A stretch of 16,067 nucleotides of DNA from Phycisphaerales bacterium (GTDB taxonomy: Bacteria; Planctomycetota; Phycisphaerae; Sedimentisphaerales; Anaerohalosphaeraceae): NCBI GenBank assembly GCA_011053245.1, contig DRGS01000056.1, forward strand, positions 1 to 16,067, read 5' to 3'. The translations under genes and the position numbers were made by a program. Under the pieces are notes generated by a model. That model had not been told where the DNA came from and searched no databases. It was given only the letters and a program-made list of their open reading frames with translations. Shown piece by piece: positions 13,835 to 16,067 of the stretch. Position 1 is the first letter of the stretch. Each line of letters starts with the position of its first letter.

Positions 13835-14362
13835 GTGAACGGAAAGCTTCAAGCAAAACTGGTTAATGCCGCAAAGAGCGGCAATCTTGAGTGCTTCGGC
13901 AAGCTCTGTGAAAATTATTACAGTACACTCGTTGCGATCGCATACTCGGTATTGGGCGATCACCACCTTGCAGAGGATGCGGCACAGTCGACATACGCAA
14001 AAGCGATAACAGCATTGCCAAAACTCAAAGACGGCGATAAATTCGCAGCATGGCTGGCACGCATTTGCAGAAATACCGCCTCGGACATGATCAAGAAGAG
14101 GTCCAGGCAATATACGACAGATGATCTTTCGCAATTAGAAGCTTCAGAAAAAGGTGACGATACTACGCCGCTGATACGGCAGGCGATAGCAGAGCTTGTC
14201 CCGGCGGAAAAAGAAATTATATGCCTTCGCTATTACGATCAAATGAGTTATCAGCAGATGGGCGAAATACTCGGGTTATCTACGGCGGCTATAAATGGCA
14301 GGCTGAAACGCGCAAAGCAAAAAATCGCGGAACATCTTAAAAGAAAAAATTTCGGAGTTTGA
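13835..14362 (+). CDS. ECF-type RNA polymerase sigma factor
   Basis: A 175-residue sigma-70 family protein with regions 2 and 4 only, directing RNA polymerase to a specific regulon. Sigma-2 spans about 20-90 (YYSTLVAIAYSVLGDHHLAEDAAQ in outline, then FAAWLARICRNTASDMIKK). Sigma-4 spans about 115-168 (LVPAEKEIICLRYY, the helix-turn-helix MSYQQMGEILGLSTAAINGRLKRAKQ in outline). GTG 13835 is the first possible start, because an in-frame TAA lies 6 bases upstream; GGAG at 13817-13820 is rather distant (14 bases). The next gene begins 3 bases after the stop and has its own SD, forming a tight operon with a membrane protein that is the likely anti-sigma factor. Confidence 0.92.
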   Translation: MNGKLQAKLVNAAKSGNLECFGKLCENYYSTLVAIAYSVLGDHHLAEDAAQSTYAKAITALPKLKDGDKFAAWLARICRNTASDMIKKRSRQYTTDDLSQLEASEKGDDTTPLIRQAIAELVPAEKEIICLRYYDQMSYQQMGEILGLSTAAINGRLKRAKQKIAEHLKRKNFGV

Positions 14363-14365
14363 ATT

Positions 14366-14887
14366 ATGAAATCTGAAAACGAAGACGCAAAATTAGACGA
14401 TCTTATCTCAAAAGCCATAGGGGATAACAAATCCGCTTTTGACTTTGCTCAATGGAAAGAGGACCATCCGGAAGAGATCGCTGCTTTCAAAGAGCAAACG
14501 GCGGATAAGTCTCATAAGCTTTTCAAATACGCCAGTATAGCAGTTGGGGTTGCAGCGATGATCCTGCTGGTTTTTATGTTACAGCCCAACGTCAGCGAAA
14601 GCGAGTTACAGATTGCGGAATATAGCCCTAAGATCCTGACAGCAAAAATTAAGCTGCCTGACAATGTAGCCACCATAGCAAAATTGAATTTTGCTTTTGA
14701 AAAAGGCGGCATGGAAGCCGTCGATACATTCTACGAACAAACTGTCAAAAGGACCGGACCGCGGCCGGAGAAAATGACAGTTCGACAGTTGTTAAAAGAA
14801 ATGGAAACCGACTCGAATAAAACGAAAGGAAATAACCATGAGAATCGCTCTTATAATATCAGTGATGACATTAGCAACGCTGCTTAG
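14366..14887 (+). CDS. Single-pass membrane protein, putative anti-sigma factor
   Basis: A 173-residue protein with an N-terminal acidic cytoplasmic part (LDDLISKAIGDNKSAFDFAQW), one membrane helix at about 55-72 (YASIAVGVAAMILLVFML) and a C-terminal part of about 100 residues outside. Topology and position directly after the ECF sigma gene suggest an anti-sigma factor, but no zinc-binding ZAS motif (HxxxCxxC) is present, so this is inference from context. SD GGAG (14354-14357) is 8 bases before ATG 14366. Its last 50 bases overlap the start of the next gene in another frame, which points to translational coupling. Its C-terminal tail (NHENRSYNISDD) is read from sequence that also encodes the next gene's signal peptide. 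Confidence 0.8.
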   Translation: MKSENEDAKLDDLISKAIGDNKSAFDFAQWKEDHPEEIAAFKEQTADKSHKLFKYASIAVGVAAMILLVFMLQPNVSESELQIAEYSPKILTAKIKLPDNVATIAKLNFAFEKGGMEAVDTFYEQTVKRTGPRPEKMTVRQLLKEMETDSNKTKGNNHENRSYNISDDISNAA

Positions 14888-16055
14888 CCCTGTTGCGGAG
14901 GCTAATACCTATCCGCCAGAAAACGCGGTAGTAATTTATTACAAGATCATTTCAGAATATCCGCCAGATGGCGATGACGATATTATGAATAAGATCAGAG
15001 ATTACGCAGACGGTGAGATCGAACTGGACGAAGATATCATCAAGCATCTTGATAAATATCAATATATTATTAAAGATCTTACGGTCGCATCGGATATTGC
15101 GTATTGCAACTGGGGGATCGATTTTTCGGAAGGACTTGAGACACGTTTGCCCTATGTGGGCGTATTTAAGCGATATACCTATCTGCTTGTGTCCGATGCG
15201 AAAAGGCTTGTCTCAAACGGAGATTATCATGAGGCGATAGATCGCTGTATCACTGTTGAAAAATTAGCTTCCCATGTTGGTGGAGATTTATTGATAATGT
15301 CCCTTGTTGGCAGCCATATGAGCAGGAGGTCTGACGAGTGTATCATGCAGATTCTTTCTGAAACACCCGTCGATACAGACAAACTACTTCACCTGCGATC
15401 ACAACTTGATCATTTCGAAGATAGAATTAAACGTATGAAGGACGGTTTTTTGGCTGAGAAGAAACTGCTTGAGGTACTGTGTGATAAAAAATCGCCACAT
15501 AGAATTACCCTTGAAACGCTTGAGGAATGTGAATGGGTTGAATCGGAATTGAAATTAAAATCAGAAAACAGTGATCTCAATATCAAGAAAGAACTAATAG
15601 AAAAAGTCAAGTCAGAAGACGCTCAGTTTTTTGATAAGGCATTGAAATACCATGCTGACACAGTATATGACTTCGCATCTGCTTTTGACCGCCCCTATAT
15701 GGAAGCTTATGAAATAGTATCAAGACGAATACCTGACAGCATAGAAAAAGACTCAAAAGAAAAACCAGAAGCTCTACTAACTTGTATCTTTATGCCTGCC
15801 TGCGGCAAACTTTATGGCTACGCCATAAGAGGACAGAATTCACTTAATGCGATTAAAGCAGCTCTGGAAGTGTATATTGCCCTGGCTGAAACCGGCAAGA
15901 TGCCCAAGGCTTTACCGGCCAATACTCCAAGGGATCTTTTCAGCGGCAAAGAGTTTGTTTATGAAATAACCAGTGGGGGTTTTATTCTGCGATGCCAAGG
16001 CAAGGATATTGGAGAAGATACCACACACGAATACGAATTCAAGGTTAAGAAGTAG
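14838..16055 (+). CDS. Exported protein of the sigma-factor operon
   Basis: A 405-residue secreted protein of unknown function. A Sec signal peptide occupies residues 1-22 (MRIALIISVMTLATLLSPVA, then EANT). SD AAAGGA (14825-14830) is 7 bases before ATG 14838. The body is helical and charged, with a DYHEAIDRCITVEKLASHV segment that looks like a TPR-style helical pair. The C-terminal ~65 residues (AALEVYIALAETGKMPKALP, DLFSGKEFVYEITSGGF) resemble a module widespread in planctomycete proteins, akin to pseudopilin-type C-termini with a P-x-x-L ... D-x-F-S-G-K pattern. As the third gene of the sigma operon it may be a sensor or effector of the signalled envelope state; this is inference. The gene is complete, ending 12 bases before the window edge. 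Confidence 0.85.
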   Translation: MRIALIISVMTLATLLSPVAEANTYPPENAVVIYYKIISEYPPDGDDDIMNKIRDYADGEIELDEDIIKHLDKYQYIIKDLTVASDIAYCNWGIDFSEGLETRLPYVGVFKRYTYLLVSDAKRLVSNGDYHEAIDRCITVEKLASHVGGDLLIMSLVGSHMSRRSDECIMQILSETPVDTDKLLHLRSQLDHFEDRIKRMKDGFLAEKKLLEVLCDKKSPHRITLETLEECEWVESELKLKSENSDLNIKKELIEKVKSEDAQFFDKALKYHADTVYDFASAFDRPYMEAYEIVSRRIPDSIEKDSKEKPEALLTCIFMPACGKLYGYAIRGQNSLNAIKAALEVYIALAETGKMPKALPANTPRDLFSGKEFVYEITSGGFILRCQGKDIGEDTTHEYEFKVKK

Positions 16056-16067
16056 CCTGAGTACAAC

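Overview
The window looks like a chromosomal segment of a planctomycete, most probably of the Phycisphaerae/Sedimentisphaerales type. The evidence is a large secreted protein ending in a dockerin-like EF-hand pair of the form common in that group, a tandem pair of lipoprotein secretins, an ECF sigma/membrane-protein/secreted-protein triad, and mixed use of Shine-Dalgarno and SD-less starts. This placement is inference from protein style; there is no rRNA or other taxonomic marker. No tRNA, rRNA, CRISPR array, integrase or transposase was seen.

Layout. 1-1705 is an AT-rich stretch with the 3' part of an unrecognised gene and a multi-domain lipoprotein. 1706-2469 has no intact gene; it holds four hairpin-forming palindromes and a 326-bp fragment that duplicates the 3' end of rimO. 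2470-5607 is a 1045-residue secreted mosaic protein (two near-identical chitobiase-like repeats, a split fibronectin-III domain, a beta-helix in permuted order, an Ig-like domain, a dockerin) closed by a good intrinsic terminator. rimO follows on the minus strand (5742-7097).

A divergent intergenic region with two inverted repeats leads into two paralogous secretin-like lipoproteins with coiled-coil tails (7328-10793). Next come a HhH-GPD DNA glycosylase on the minus strand (11042-11707), flanked by degenerate palindromic repeats, a CPBP membrane protease (11936-12850), and a DUF2617-like protein (13058-13603) with a clear promoter and SD. The window closes with a compact operon of ECF sigma factor, small single-pass membrane protein (putative anti-sigma) and exported protein (13835-16055).

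The most unusual points are: (1) the secreted mosaic protein, in which an FN3 domain is split by an in-frame block of about 1.7 kb carrying the end of a beta-helix, then an Ig domain, then the start of a beta-helix; (2) the rimO 3'-end duplication, whose geometry flanks that same gene like the displaced and replacement gene ends of an integrative element; (3) the secretin pair with long C-terminal coiled coils; and (4) several promoters placed so close to start codons that leaderless transcripts are expected. All domain assignments were made by eye without database searches.
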